Of a stretch of DNA of 5,281 nt, positions 1 to 5,281 are shown one piece after another. Made by a program: the position numbers and the translations under genes. The stretch spans positions 1-5,281 of the forward strand of contig NVSR01000176.1 of assembly GCA_002401295.1 (NCBI GenBank), in the 5' to 3' direction. The first letter of the stretch is position 1. The number at the start of each line of letters is the position of its first letter. The DNA is from SAR324 cluster bacterium. GTDB lineage: Bacteria > SAR324 > XYD2-FULL-50-16. The notes under the pieces were generated by a model that was not told the origin of the DNA, ran no database searches, and saw only the letters and a program-made list of their open reading frames with translations.

Positions 1-12
1 TCAATTCTGCGG

Positions 13-897
13 TCAAACCATCGAGAAATCGGCCAAAGCGCTACGCTGTGAATCGCCAGATACCGTTGACCTAGGTCCAGAATGGGTCAAAGCTCCGACG
101 GAAATAATATCAACACCCGTTGCGGCAATACCGGCAATCCTCTCCAGGGTGACACCACCCGAAGCTTCAGCTGCGGCTTTTCCGTCAATCAAAGCTACCG
201 CTTCAATTAATTCTTCATTCGACATATTATCTAAAAGAATCGCATCGACACCTGCTTCCAGGACCTCTGGAATCTGATCCAGGCGATCGACTTCCACCTC
301 AATTTTGATCGTATGGGGGACCTTTTGTCTGGCTGTAAGGATAGCCTTAGACAAAGATCTACCGGCTGACTGGATCATAGCCAAATGGTTATCCTTAATG
401 AGGATAGAATCAGAGAGGCTATAACGGTGATTGAAACCTCCACCCATGGTCACAGCGTATTTTTCTAAATAACGCAGGCCCGGAGTTGTCTTTCTAGTGT
501 CCACTACACGGACAGAATCGGATCCCTGACGCGCCGCTTGCACAAACTGGTGTGTAAGCGTTGCGATGCCACTCAGACGTTGTGCAAAATTTAAGGCCAA
601 ACGCTCTGCTTTTAATAAAGCCTGAGCATTGCCTCGTACCTTGGCTAAAATAGTGCCCTTTTCCAAGTAGTCCCCATCCTGCTGTAAAGGGTTCCAGCTC
701 ATACTGGCATCTAAAGTTTTGAAAACACGTTCCATTAACGAAAGACCGGCAATCACACCTTTCTGTTTCAGCAGAATGGCCAATTCGTTTTCTTGATTGG
801 GGTCAATCAAACTCTCTGTAGTCACATCACCCCAAGGTAAATCTTCATCCAATGCAGTGCGAATCAGAGGATCCACCAATCTGAAATCCAAGCTCAT
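13..897 (-). CDS. nadC: Nicotinate-nucleotide pyrophosphorylase (carboxylating), quinolinate phosphoribosyltransferase
   Basis: This cytoplasmic enzyme converts quinolinate and PRPP to nicotinate mononucleotide, CO2 and pyrophosphate, the last of the three de novo steps. Numbering from the ATG at 897 (294 aa, usual family length about 280-300), family motifs appear in order: AERLALN near 97-103, DTRKTTPGLR at 133-142, GGGFNHR at 152-158, ILIKDNH at 165-171, IEVEV at 199-203, ILLDNM at 220-225, EASGGV at 244-249 and GVDIISVGALTHS at 261-273. These cover the basic residues that bind quinolinate and the phosphoribosyl group. A TTG at 909 is in frame and could add four residues. I prefer the ATG because it lies 7 nt after a GGA (905-907) and gives the usual N-terminus. 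The gene is last in nadABC, 23 nt after nadB. The C-terminus is odd: about 11 extra residues sit between the conserved THS and the terminal ALxDFSM-like segment. The stop is TGA. Function is very secure. Confidence 0.96.
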   Translation of the reverse strand: MSLDFRLVDPLIRTALDEDLPWGDVTTESLIDPNQENELAILLKQKGVIAGLSLMERVFKTLDASMSWNPLQQDGDYLEKGTILAKVRGNAQALLKAERLALNFAQRLSGIATLTHQFVQAARQGSDSVRVVDTRKTTPGLRYLEKYAVTMGGGFNHRYSLSDSILIKDNHLAMIQSAGRSLSKAILTARQKVPHTIKIEVEVDRLDQIPEVLEAGVDAILLDNMSNEELIEAVALIDGKAAAEASGGVTLERIAGIAATGVDIISVGALTHSGPRSTVSGDSQRSALADFSMV

Positions 898-920
898 CTT
901 AAAATCCAAAATTAACTTAA

Positions 921-2501
921 CTAAGAGAAGTCCCTGTTGATAGCAACACTGAGACAGGGATGAGTCGTATTAGAAAAACATTGCTCCTTCCGGGGCAGGG
1001 GGAAATCCAGTCGGTAATGTCCGCCTCGGCTTTCCTCTCGCTTAAGCGCTGCTTCCGCAATTAATTTCCCCATGATTTTCATCGCAAAGAGCTCAAAATT
1101 CTGTGCGCTAAAAGGCTCCTGGAAACGGTAAGGAATACCTGCCAACTGCCGCAGCAATTCCTGCAGATTCTCTTTAGTGCGAATCAATCCGGCGTTTTCC
1201 CACATTAAATTACGAAATTGCTCGGCGCTCAGGTGATTGCCCTCACCTTCCGGATATTCTCCAGAGAAAGAACAGGCCCTTTCCCAAATTTCCGGTTTTT
1301 GCTTTTGGTCTTCAAAAACCGCATCACCAACTCGCAAAGCGAAAACAGCACCTTCCAGTAGTGAATTACTGGCCAAGCGGTTGGAACCATGAACTCCCGT
1401 TCGAGCGACCTCACCACAGGCATAAAGTCCAGGCAGGCTGCTACGGCCCCATAAATCGGTAGAGACACCCCCCATAAAATAATGGGCTACCGGAGTTATT
1501 GGAATGCCCTCCTTCCGTATATCAATCCCGTGCTGCAAACAGGTGCGAAAAATAGTGGGGAAACGGGTTTCGAGATCACAATCCAGACCCGTAGCATCCA
1601 GAAAGACTTGCCCATCCTGACGCTTGAAAATCTCATGGGTGATGGCGCGAGCGACAATATCACGGGGAGCCAGGTCTTTCAGAGGATGTTGATTTTCCAT
1701 GAAGGCTTCTCCCTCCAGGTTGCGCAATACAGCACCTTCCCCACGAACAGCCTCGGAAATCAAGAAGTTCGGTGTATTAGGCAGGCAGAGCGCAGTGGGA
1801 TGGAATTGGAAGAATTCCATGTCCATCAATTCGGCTCCTGCCAAATAGGCTAAGACCGCGCCTTCACCCGTCGCCATCTCAGGATTACTGGTATAACGAT
1901 AGACTTGACCGGCACCACCTGTTGCCAGAATTACTTGAGATGCCTCCTGAAATCCCTCTCCTGTTTGCTCATCATGATAGCGAAGTCCTGCGACTCGTCC
2001 TTCTTTCGTTACAATTTCTGTGACAAAAGCCCCTTCCCAAATTTCAATATTGGGATTTTGTCTGGCTTGGGTCATCAAAGCTCGTTGGATCTCAGCTCCC
2101 GTGGCATCACCACCGGCATGCAAAATCCGAGGCATGCTATGCGCCCCTTCCAATCCTAAAAGGTATCTGCCTTGCGTATCCTGATCGAAATTAGTGCCCA
2201 ACTCGATTAGTTTTAAAATGGCCTCTTTGCCGTTTTCAGTCAGTACTTCGACAGCTTTGCGGTCACAAAGTCCGGCTCCGGCCTCCAAGGTATCTTCAGT
2301 GTGTTGGGCCGGTGAATCTTCATCACTCCATACAGCTGCAATGCCTCCTTGGGAATATTTGGTATTGCTGTCACGCAGTCTGCGCTTTGTCAAAAGAATC
2401 ACAGGTTGTTGTTGAGCTACATGGGTGGCGGCCAGAAGGCCTGCCAGTCCGCTGCCAATCACGGCCACCGGGGTCGGGTACACTCTTTTTGAGCTTACCA
2501 T
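921..2501 (-). CDS. nadB: L-aspartate oxidase
   Basis: This FAD enzyme oxidises L-aspartate to iminoaspartate, the unstable substrate of NadA, using O2 or fumarate as acceptor (family knowledge). The 526-aa product is close to the usual 500-540. The N-terminal dinucleotide-binding motif VAVIGSGLAG is at 12-21. Next come EGAHS at 118-122, ATGGAG at 193-198 with the second FAD-contact region after it, FQFHPTAL at 231-238, the RGEGA capping-domain segment at 253-257, APRD at 278-281, HYFMGGV at 340-346, and CGEVARTGVHGSNRLASNSLLEG split across 362-384. E118, H234, R280, H340 and R375 align by motif with E. coli residues E121, H244, R290, H351 and R386, so the active site looks intact. The C-terminal helical domain ends with the family segment RGGHYRLDFP (492-501). 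The ATG lies 3 nt after the nadA stop, with GGAG (2517-2520) inside the nadA tail, so translational coupling is likely. Succinate dehydrogenase and fumarate reductase flavoproteins are related, but the neighbours and the NadB-type C-terminus favour NadB. Confidence 0.97.
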   Translation of the reverse strand: MVSSKRVYPTPVAVIGSGLAGLLAATHVAQQQPVILLTKRRLRDSNTKYSQGGIAAVWSDEDSPAQHTEDTLEAGAGLCDRKAVEVLTENGKEAILKLIELGTNFDQDTQGRYLLGLEGAHSMPRILHAGGDATGAEIQRALMTQARQNPNIEIWEGAFVTEIVTKEGRVAGLRYHDEQTGEGFQEASQVILATGGAGQVYRYTSNPEMATGEGAVLAYLAGAELMDMEFFQFHPTALCLPNTPNFLISEAVRGEGAVLRNLEGEAFMENQHPLKDLAPRDIVARAITHEIFKRQDGQVFLDATGLDCDLETRFPTIFRTCLQHGIDIRKEGIPITPVAHYFMGGVSTDLWGRSSLPGLYACGEVARTGVHGSNRLASNSLLEGAVFALRVGDAVFEDQKQKPEIWERACSFSGEYPEGEGNHLSAEQFRNLMWENAGLIRTKENLQELLRQLAGIPYRFQEPFSAQNFELFAMKIMGKLIAEAALKREESRGGHYRLDFPLPRKEQCFSNTTHPCLSVAINRDFS

Positions 2502-2504
2502 GAT

Positions 2505-3656
2505 CTATTTGCTCAGCTCCAGCATGCGATCCAGTGCTTGTCGTGCCAGATCTGCGGTTTCCTTGGGGACTGAAATTTGATTGTGTACTGTGCCATCAAC
2601 CAAACTTTCCAAAATCCACAGTACATTGGCCGGGTGTACTCGATACATGGTTGAACAAATACACACATTTGGATTGAGGATTTCCACTTTTTTATTGTCC
2701 CTTTCCTTCATTTCCCTGGCCAAACGGTTGACCATATTAATTTCCGTACCCACAGCCCAGCTACTTCCCGGCTCCGCGGCTTTAATCACATCCATAATTT
2801 TATTGGTGGATCCACTAAAATCCGCAGCTTGCACCACTTCTTCAGGACATTCTGGATGTACAATGACTTTTACCTTTGGATCTCGCAAGCGGGCCGACTC
2901 GACCTGAGCGGCTGTAAAGCGACAGTGTACGGAACAGAAGCCATCCCAGAGGATTATCTTGGAATCTTTAATTTGTTGGTTGCTTAAACCGCCATCATCC
3001 TTATTTCGATCCCAAAGCACCATCTCTGCGGCTGCAACACCCAACAGGTTACCCGTATTTCGTCCAAGGTGTTGGTCCGGAAAAAACAGCACTCGTTTTC
3101 CCTGATCCAAAGCCCATTTGAGAATTTTTTCGGAATTGGAAGAAGTACAGACAGTACCGCCGTGTAGCGCGCAAAAGGCTTTGAGTAACGCTGAGGAATT
3201 GATGTAAGTGATGGGGATGATACTCTCCTCACCACAGATTTCGGTCAAAACATCCCAGCAATCCTCCACAGTATCGGGATCGGCCATATCAGCCATAGAA
3301 CAACCCGCAGCCAAACTGGGGAGGATGGCGATCTGATCATCACGAGTCAGAATATCCGCACTCTCTGCCATAAAATGTACACCACAAAAAACGATGTACT
3401 TGGCTGAGGTCTTCGAAGCTTGTTGAGCTAAATAGAGGGAGTCCCCAGCGACATCAGCAAACCAAAAAGTATCATCTTGTTGATAGTGATGGGCTAGAAC
3501 CAGTAAGTCGTCACCAAGCTTTTCCTTGGCGATACGTCCACGCTCATGAAGTTCTTCTCTGGTTAATTTGTAATAATGAGAGGGAACGTCTTCATACTCG
3601 AACAACCTACGGCCTTCTACGCCGGAACCGGAAGCACCTGTTGATGTAGTATTCAC
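2505..3656 (-). CDS. nadA: Quinolinate synthase (4Fe-4S), longer Bacillus-like type
   Basis: This enzyme condenses iminoaspartate with dihydroxyacetone phosphate to quinolinate in the cytoplasm, using an oxygen-sensitive [4Fe-4S] cluster held by three cysteines. The 383-aa product matches the longer bacterial type. Seen in order: AHHYQQ at 55-60, FADVAGDS at 66-73, FCGVHFMAE at 90-98 (first ligand C91), AAGCSMADM at 116-124, TYINSSA at 150-156, GGTVCTSSN at 166-174, FFPDQHLGRNTG at 191-202, GFCSVHCRF at 239-247 (C241), HPECPEEV at 267-274, GTEINMVNRL at 303-312, and NVCICSTMYR at 330-339 (third ligand, probably C334). Ligand assignment rests on motif position. The start is GTG: no in-frame ATG occurs before codon 96, an in-frame TGA lies upstream at 3678-3680, and AGAGGA (3664-3669) sits 7 nt before the GTG. 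The first 15 or so residues are a Ser/Thr/Gly-rich tail likely to be disordered. It is the first gene of nadABC. Confidence 0.97.
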   Translation of the reverse strand: MNTTSTGASGSGVEGRRLFEYEDVPSHYYKLTREELHERGRIAKEKLGDDLLVLAHHYQQDDTFWFADVAGDSLYLAQQASKTSAKYIVFCGVHFMAESADILTRDDQIAILPSLAAGCSMADMADPDTVEDCWDVLTEICGEESIIPITYINSSALLKAFCALHGGTVCTSSNSEKILKWALDQGKRVLFFPDQHLGRNTGNLLGVAAAEMVLWDRNKDDGGLSNQQIKDSKIILWDGFCSVHCRFTAAQVESARLRDPKVKVIVHPECPEEVVQAADFSGSTNKIMDVIKAAEPGSSWAVGTEINMVNRLAREMKERDNKKVEILNPNVCICSTMYRVHPANVLWILESLVDGTVHNQISVPKETADLARQALDRMLELSK

Positions 3657-3663
3657 GGGATTA

Positions 3664-3669
3664 TCCTCT
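3664..3669 (-). promoter_or_regulatory. Ribosome binding site deciding the GTG start of nadA
   Basis: The minus strand reads AGAGGA here, with a 7-nt spacer to the GTG at 3656. This is near-consensus Shine-Dalgarno pairing at ideal distance. It is the main evidence for the non-ATG start, because no in-frame ATG exists nearby. Confidence 0.85.
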
Positions 3670-3674
3670 TTTAG

Positions 3675-3709
3675 ATTTCATTCACCCGGACGTTCTTTCC
3701 CAGTGAAAT
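3675..3709 (-). promoter_or_regulatory. Possible hairpin in the nadA leader, next to the ribosome binding site
   Basis: Complementary arms lie on either side of a short loop: ATTTCA/TGAAAT (3675-3680 with 3704-3709), or alternatively TTCAC/GTGAA (3681-3685 with 3703-3707). The two pairings exclude each other, and the structure ends 5 nt before the AGAGGA site. It could affect nadA translation, but the arms are short and AU-rich, so chance pairing is quite possible. It does not match any known NAD riboswitch that I can recognise. Confidence 0.25.
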
Positions 3710-3744
3710 AATTGTCGATCCGAAAAAAATGGTATTTCGTATCG

Positions 3745-3769
3745 CATTTACAGTTTCTCCGGGTAAATG
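3745..3769. promoter_or_regulatory. Inverted repeat CATTTAC-N11-GTAAATG upstream of nadA, candidate operator
   Basis: Two perfect 7-bp inverted arms (3745-3751 and 3763-3769) are separated by 11 bp. Centre-to-centre spacing is 18 bp, close to two DNA turns, as expected for a dimeric repressor. It lies about 90 nt upstream of the nadA start, where a nad regulator could bind. A wider pair, TTTACA (3747-3752) and TGTAAA (3768-3773), overlaps it. No match to a specific NadR, NiaR, NrtR or NadQ site is claimed. In RNA it could also form a 7-bp stem. Confidence 0.3.
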
Positions 3770-3778
3770 TAAATAGTA

Positions 3779-3784
3779 TTTATA
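3779..3784 (-). promoter_or_regulatory. Candidate -10 element for the nadABC operon
   Basis: The minus strand reads TATAAA, five of six bases matching the sigma-70 -10 consensus, about 125 nt upstream of the nadA start. No good -35 hexamer lies 16-18 nt further upstream, so this is weak. A competing reading uses TTTACA (minus strand of 3768-3773) as -35, with a 17-nt spacer to a poor -10, TAAATG (3745-3750), which would overlap the inverted repeat. Either promoter would place the repeat at or next to the transcription start. Confidence 0.2.
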
Positions 3785-4114
3785 ATTTCATAGCAAGTCT
3801 AAATAAGGTCTTGGTAAGAATACCATGAGAGCCGAAGACACCATGTTGCCTACTAAGTGTCCTATGAAACGACCTCACTCTTAGAAGTCGGGTGAATGGA
3901 CCCAACTGAAAAATACTAGAGTCAACCGACAGAACAATCATACCAAGAAAATGAACTATTACTGAGGTTACGGTAGAACTGAAGAACTTTCGAGAAAATG
4001 AGGCTAGACGAAGACAAATGATTCCACGCATAGTTAACGGTAGTTTTTTACAAGATAAATCAGTCAGTACCTTGTGAGGGGATTGAACAGTAGCTATCCA
4101 GTGCCTTTTGATCC

Positions 4115-4134
4115 GGTTCCTCCTAGAGGTAACC
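4115..4134 (+). promoter_or_regulatory. Stem-loop upstream of the PEP mutase gene
   Basis: GGTTCCTC (4115-4122) pairs completely with GAGG (4126-4129) and AACC (4131-4134). This gives an 8-bp stem with a CTA loop and one bulged T at 4130. It ends 33 nt before the ATG. The same DNA contains AGAGGT-A-ACCTCT (4125-4137), a 6-bp-arm palindrome that could bind a protein. The bases after the stem (TCTTTCC) are too poor in T for a confident intrinsic terminator. Roles as leader structure, operator or partial terminator cannot be separated here. Confidence 0.4.
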
Positions 4135-4136
4135 TC

Positions 4137-4164
4137 TTTCCAAACATATTTTAGTTTCTATACT
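4137..4164 (+). promoter_or_regulatory. Possible sigma-70 promoter abutting the PEP mutase start
   Basis: TATACT (4159-4164) matches the -10 consensus at five of six positions. TTTCCA (4137-4142), 16 nt upstream, matches the -35 at four of six. If it is used, transcription would begin at or just after the ATG, giving a leaderless message, which would agree with the missing Shine-Dalgarno. This is speculative, because short matches like these are common in AT-rich DNA. Confidence 0.2.
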
Positions 4165-4167
4165 GTA

Positions 4168-5281
4168 ATGAAAAAAACAACGCAATTAAAACAAATGATC
4201 ACTGGCTCGGAACTCGAGTTCATTATGGAAGCTCATAATGGAATTTCCGCCAAAATCGTTGAAGAAGCTGGTTTTAAGGGAATTTGGGGAAGTGGTTTAT
4301 CTATCTCAGGCTCTTTAGGTGTTCGTGATAATAATGAAGCCAGTTGGACGCAAGTCTTGGAAACTGTGGAATTCATGAGTGACGCCACAAACATCCCCAT
4401 CTTGCTGGATGGTGATACTGGTTATGGAAACTTCAATAACATGCGCCGCTTGGTTAAAAAGCTGGAACAACGAGAAATCGCTGGTGTCTGTATTGAAGAT
4501 AAAATTTTCCCTAAAACTAATAGTTTCCTGCGGGGAGAACGACAGCCCTTAGCGGAAATTGATGAGTTTTGCGGCAAGATCAAGGCCGGTAAAGATACTC
4601 AGAAAGACGATGATTTTGTGATCGTAGCCCGAGTAGAAGCCTTCATCGCCGGTTGGGGACTGAAAGAAGCCATCAAACGTGCTGAGGCCTATCGCCAGGC
4701 TGGAGCCGATGCGGTGCTGATCCACAGCAAGAGAAGTGATAGCAGCGAGATTTTCGCCTTCATGAAGGAATGGGGAAACCGAGGTCCCGTAGTGATCGTG
4801 CCGACTAAGTTCTACACCACACCGACAGATGACTTCCGCAAGCACAAGGTTTCTCTGTCTATCTGGGCCAATCATCTTTTCCGAGGGGCCATCTCTAAAA
4901 TGCAGGAAATTGCCCAGCAGATTCATGATGATCAGCATCTGATGAATGTGGAAGATAAAGTGGTGCCTGTGAAAGAGATCTTTCGCTTGCAAGACGATCA
5001 GGAAATCGCAGAAGCAGAAAAACGTTATTTGAAAAACTCATCCAAAGTGCCTGCCAAAGCGATTATCTTAGCCGCCACTCAGGGTAAGGCTCTGGGTGAG
5101 TTGACGCAAGAAGCGCCAAAAGCCATGCTCAAAATCGGAAAGCACAGCATTCTGGAACGCACTGTAGAGCAGCTCAATCATTTTGACATCAAAGACATCA
5201 GTGTTGTTGGTGGTTACAAGCACGAAGCAATCGATCTGCCGAACCTTAATTTGGTGATCAATAAAGATTATAAGACAACAG
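4168..5281 (+). CDS. Phosphoenolpyruvate mutase fused to a nucleotidyltransferase domain (3' end beyond window)
   Basis: PEP mutase rearranges phosphoenolpyruvate to phosphonopyruvate, forming the C-P bond that opens phosphonate biosynthesis in the cytoplasm. The 371 visible codons contain EAHNG at 21-25, WGSGLSISG at 40-48, VRDNNEASW at 52-60, LLDGDTGYGNFNN at 79-91, the mutase signature EDK-x5-NS at 110-119, ARVEAF at 154-159 and LIHSK at 184-188. Relative to the mussel enzyme, W40, S42, D54, D81, D83, E110, N118, R155 and H186 all align with a constant offset of 4, which separates it from isocitrate lyase and methylisocitrate lyase relatives. From about residue 296 a second domain begins (AIILAATQG, LGELT, PKAML, ISVVGGY), resembling sugar-phosphate nucleotidyltransferases, but with T and A where the usual G and R stand in GxGxR. 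The ATG is supported by the family-like TTQL N-terminus. No Shine-Dalgarno precedes it. An in-frame TTG at 4108 is less likely. The gene is cut by the window edge, not visibly broken. It is aepX/pepM-like. Confidence 0.92.
   Translation, partial: MKKTTQLKQMITGSELEFIMEAHNGISAKIVEEAGFKGIWGSGLSISGSLGVRDNNEASWTQVLETVEFMSDATNIPILLDGDTGYGNFNNMRRLVKKLEQREIAGVCIEDKIFPKTNSFLRGERQPLAEIDEFCGKIKAGKDTQKDDDFVIVARVEAFIAGWGLKEAIKRAEAYRQAGADAVLIHSKRSDSSEIFAFMKEWGNRGPVVIVPTKFYTTPTDDFRKHKVSLSIWANHLFRGAISKMQEIAQQIHDDQHLMNVEDKVVPVKEIFRLQDDQEIAEAEKRYLKNSSKVPAKAIILAATQGKALGELTQEAPKAMLKIGKHSILERTVEQLNHFDIKDISVVGGYKHEAIDLPNLNLVINKDYKTT

Larger units (their letters stand above)
3657..4167. other. Divergent intergenic region, 511 bp, no convincing gene
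   Basis: This gap lies between the divergent nadA and PEP mutase starts and is visibly more AT-rich than either. I read all six frames. The longest open frame is an 83-codon minus-strand stretch (3780-4031) with no ribosome binding site and no recognisable motif, which I do not call a gene. No tRNA cloverleaf, known riboswitch, insertion-sequence end or intrinsic terminator was recognised. The contents I can point to are the nadA ribosome binding site and leader, an inverted repeat at 3745-3769, a hairpin at 4115-4134, and weak promoter-like hexamers. The middle (about 3790-4100) has no explained function. Its length exceeds what two promoters need, so an unannotated RNA or a decayed gene is possible. 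Confidence 0.7.

Noticed and set aside
907..909. TTG as the nadC start, giving four extra residues
   Set aside because: The ATG at 897 has a GGA 7 nt upstream and gives the usual N-terminus. The TTG itself overlaps that GGA region and has no Shine-Dalgarno of its own.
1482..1853. Long plus-strand open frame opposite nadB (also others at 1905-2159, 2194-2415, 2581-2907, and minus-strand frames at 1229-1468 and 2984-3235)
   Set aside because: They are shadows of the strongly conserved nadB and nadA coding sequences, with no motifs or ribosome binding sites.
3721..3770. Possible terminator or attenuator: inverted repeat followed by a T7 run on the minus strand (A7 at 3723-3729)
   Set aside because: The T run begins about 15 nt after the stem and the stem is AT-rich, so it does not fit an intrinsic terminator. 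It would also lie between the promoter and nadA.
3780..4031. 83-codon open frame on the minus strand in the gap between nadA and the PEP mutase gene
   Set aside because: It has no Shine-Dalgarno before its ATG, no recognisable domain, and a Ser/Phe/Leu/Arg composition typical of chance frames. It lies in AT-rich intergenic DNA.
3712..4167. The frame leading into the PEP mutase ATG contains six stops, all TGA (3826, 3865, 3907, 3952, 4075, 4084) and no TAA or TAG, suggesting TGA read as tryptophan or an N-terminal extension
   Set aside because: nadC ends with TGA and the mutase uses TGG for its tryptophans, so TGA recoding is unsupported. The mutase N-terminus is already complete at the ATG, and the translated extension resembles no family I know. 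Chance bias in stop type is the simplest explanation.
4108..4167. Upstream TTG as an alternative start adding 20 residues to the PEP mutase
   Set aside because: It has no ribosome binding site, the extra residues would run through the hairpin and promoter-like sequence, and the family N-terminus begins at the ATG.
4549..4992. 147-codon minus-strand open frame opposite the PEP mutase gene
   Set aside because: The plus-strand mutase reading is unambiguous through this interval with all active-site motifs. The antisense frame is a coding shadow.

Overview
The window is bacterial chromosomal DNA with two divergently oriented parts separated by about 510 non-coding bases. The left part, on the minus strand, is a complete de novo NAD biosynthesis operon, read as nadA (start 3656), then nadB (start 2501), then nadC (likely start 897). 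The right part, on the plus strand, begins at 4168. It is the first 371 codons of a phosphoenolpyruvate mutase fused to the start of a nucleotidyltransferase domain, and it runs off the window edge.

The operon holds all three dedicated steps from aspartate to nicotinate mononucleotide. NadB oxidises L-aspartate to iminoaspartate. NadA, an iron-sulfur enzyme, condenses iminoaspartate with dihydroxyacetone phosphate to make quinolinate. NadC decarboxylates and phosphoribosylates quinolinate. The spacing is tight (3 nt between nadA and nadB, 23 nt between nadB and the preferred nadC ATG), so one transcript is likely. nadA starts at GTG behind a good ribosome binding site.

The plus-strand gene belongs to phosphonate biosynthesis. 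Its N-terminal part carries every PEP mutase active-site residue I could place, including the EDK-x5-NS signature. Its C-terminal part starts a sugar-nucleotidyltransferase-like fold. This suggests an organism that makes an aminoethylphosphonate-type head group and activates it as a nucleotide conjugate for attachment to lipid or polysaccharide. The downstream genes that would confirm this lie outside the window.

The gap 3657-4167 is more AT-rich than the genes and holds no convincing gene. It contains weak promoter-like hexamers on both strands, a CATTTAC/GTAAATG inverted repeat upstream of nadA, a possible nadA leader hairpin, and a well-paired stem-loop 33 nt before the mutase start. No RNA gene, insertion sequence or CRISPR array was recognised.

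The organism cannot be named from this window. The genes have mid-range G+C judged by eye, the NadA is of the longer Bacillus-like type with three separated cysteine motifs, and the mutase is fused. A planctomycete/verrucomicrobial or similar environmental bacterium would fit, but this is a low-confidence inference. Nothing here amounts to a clearly undescribed system. The phosphonate locus starting at the right edge is the most promising lead.
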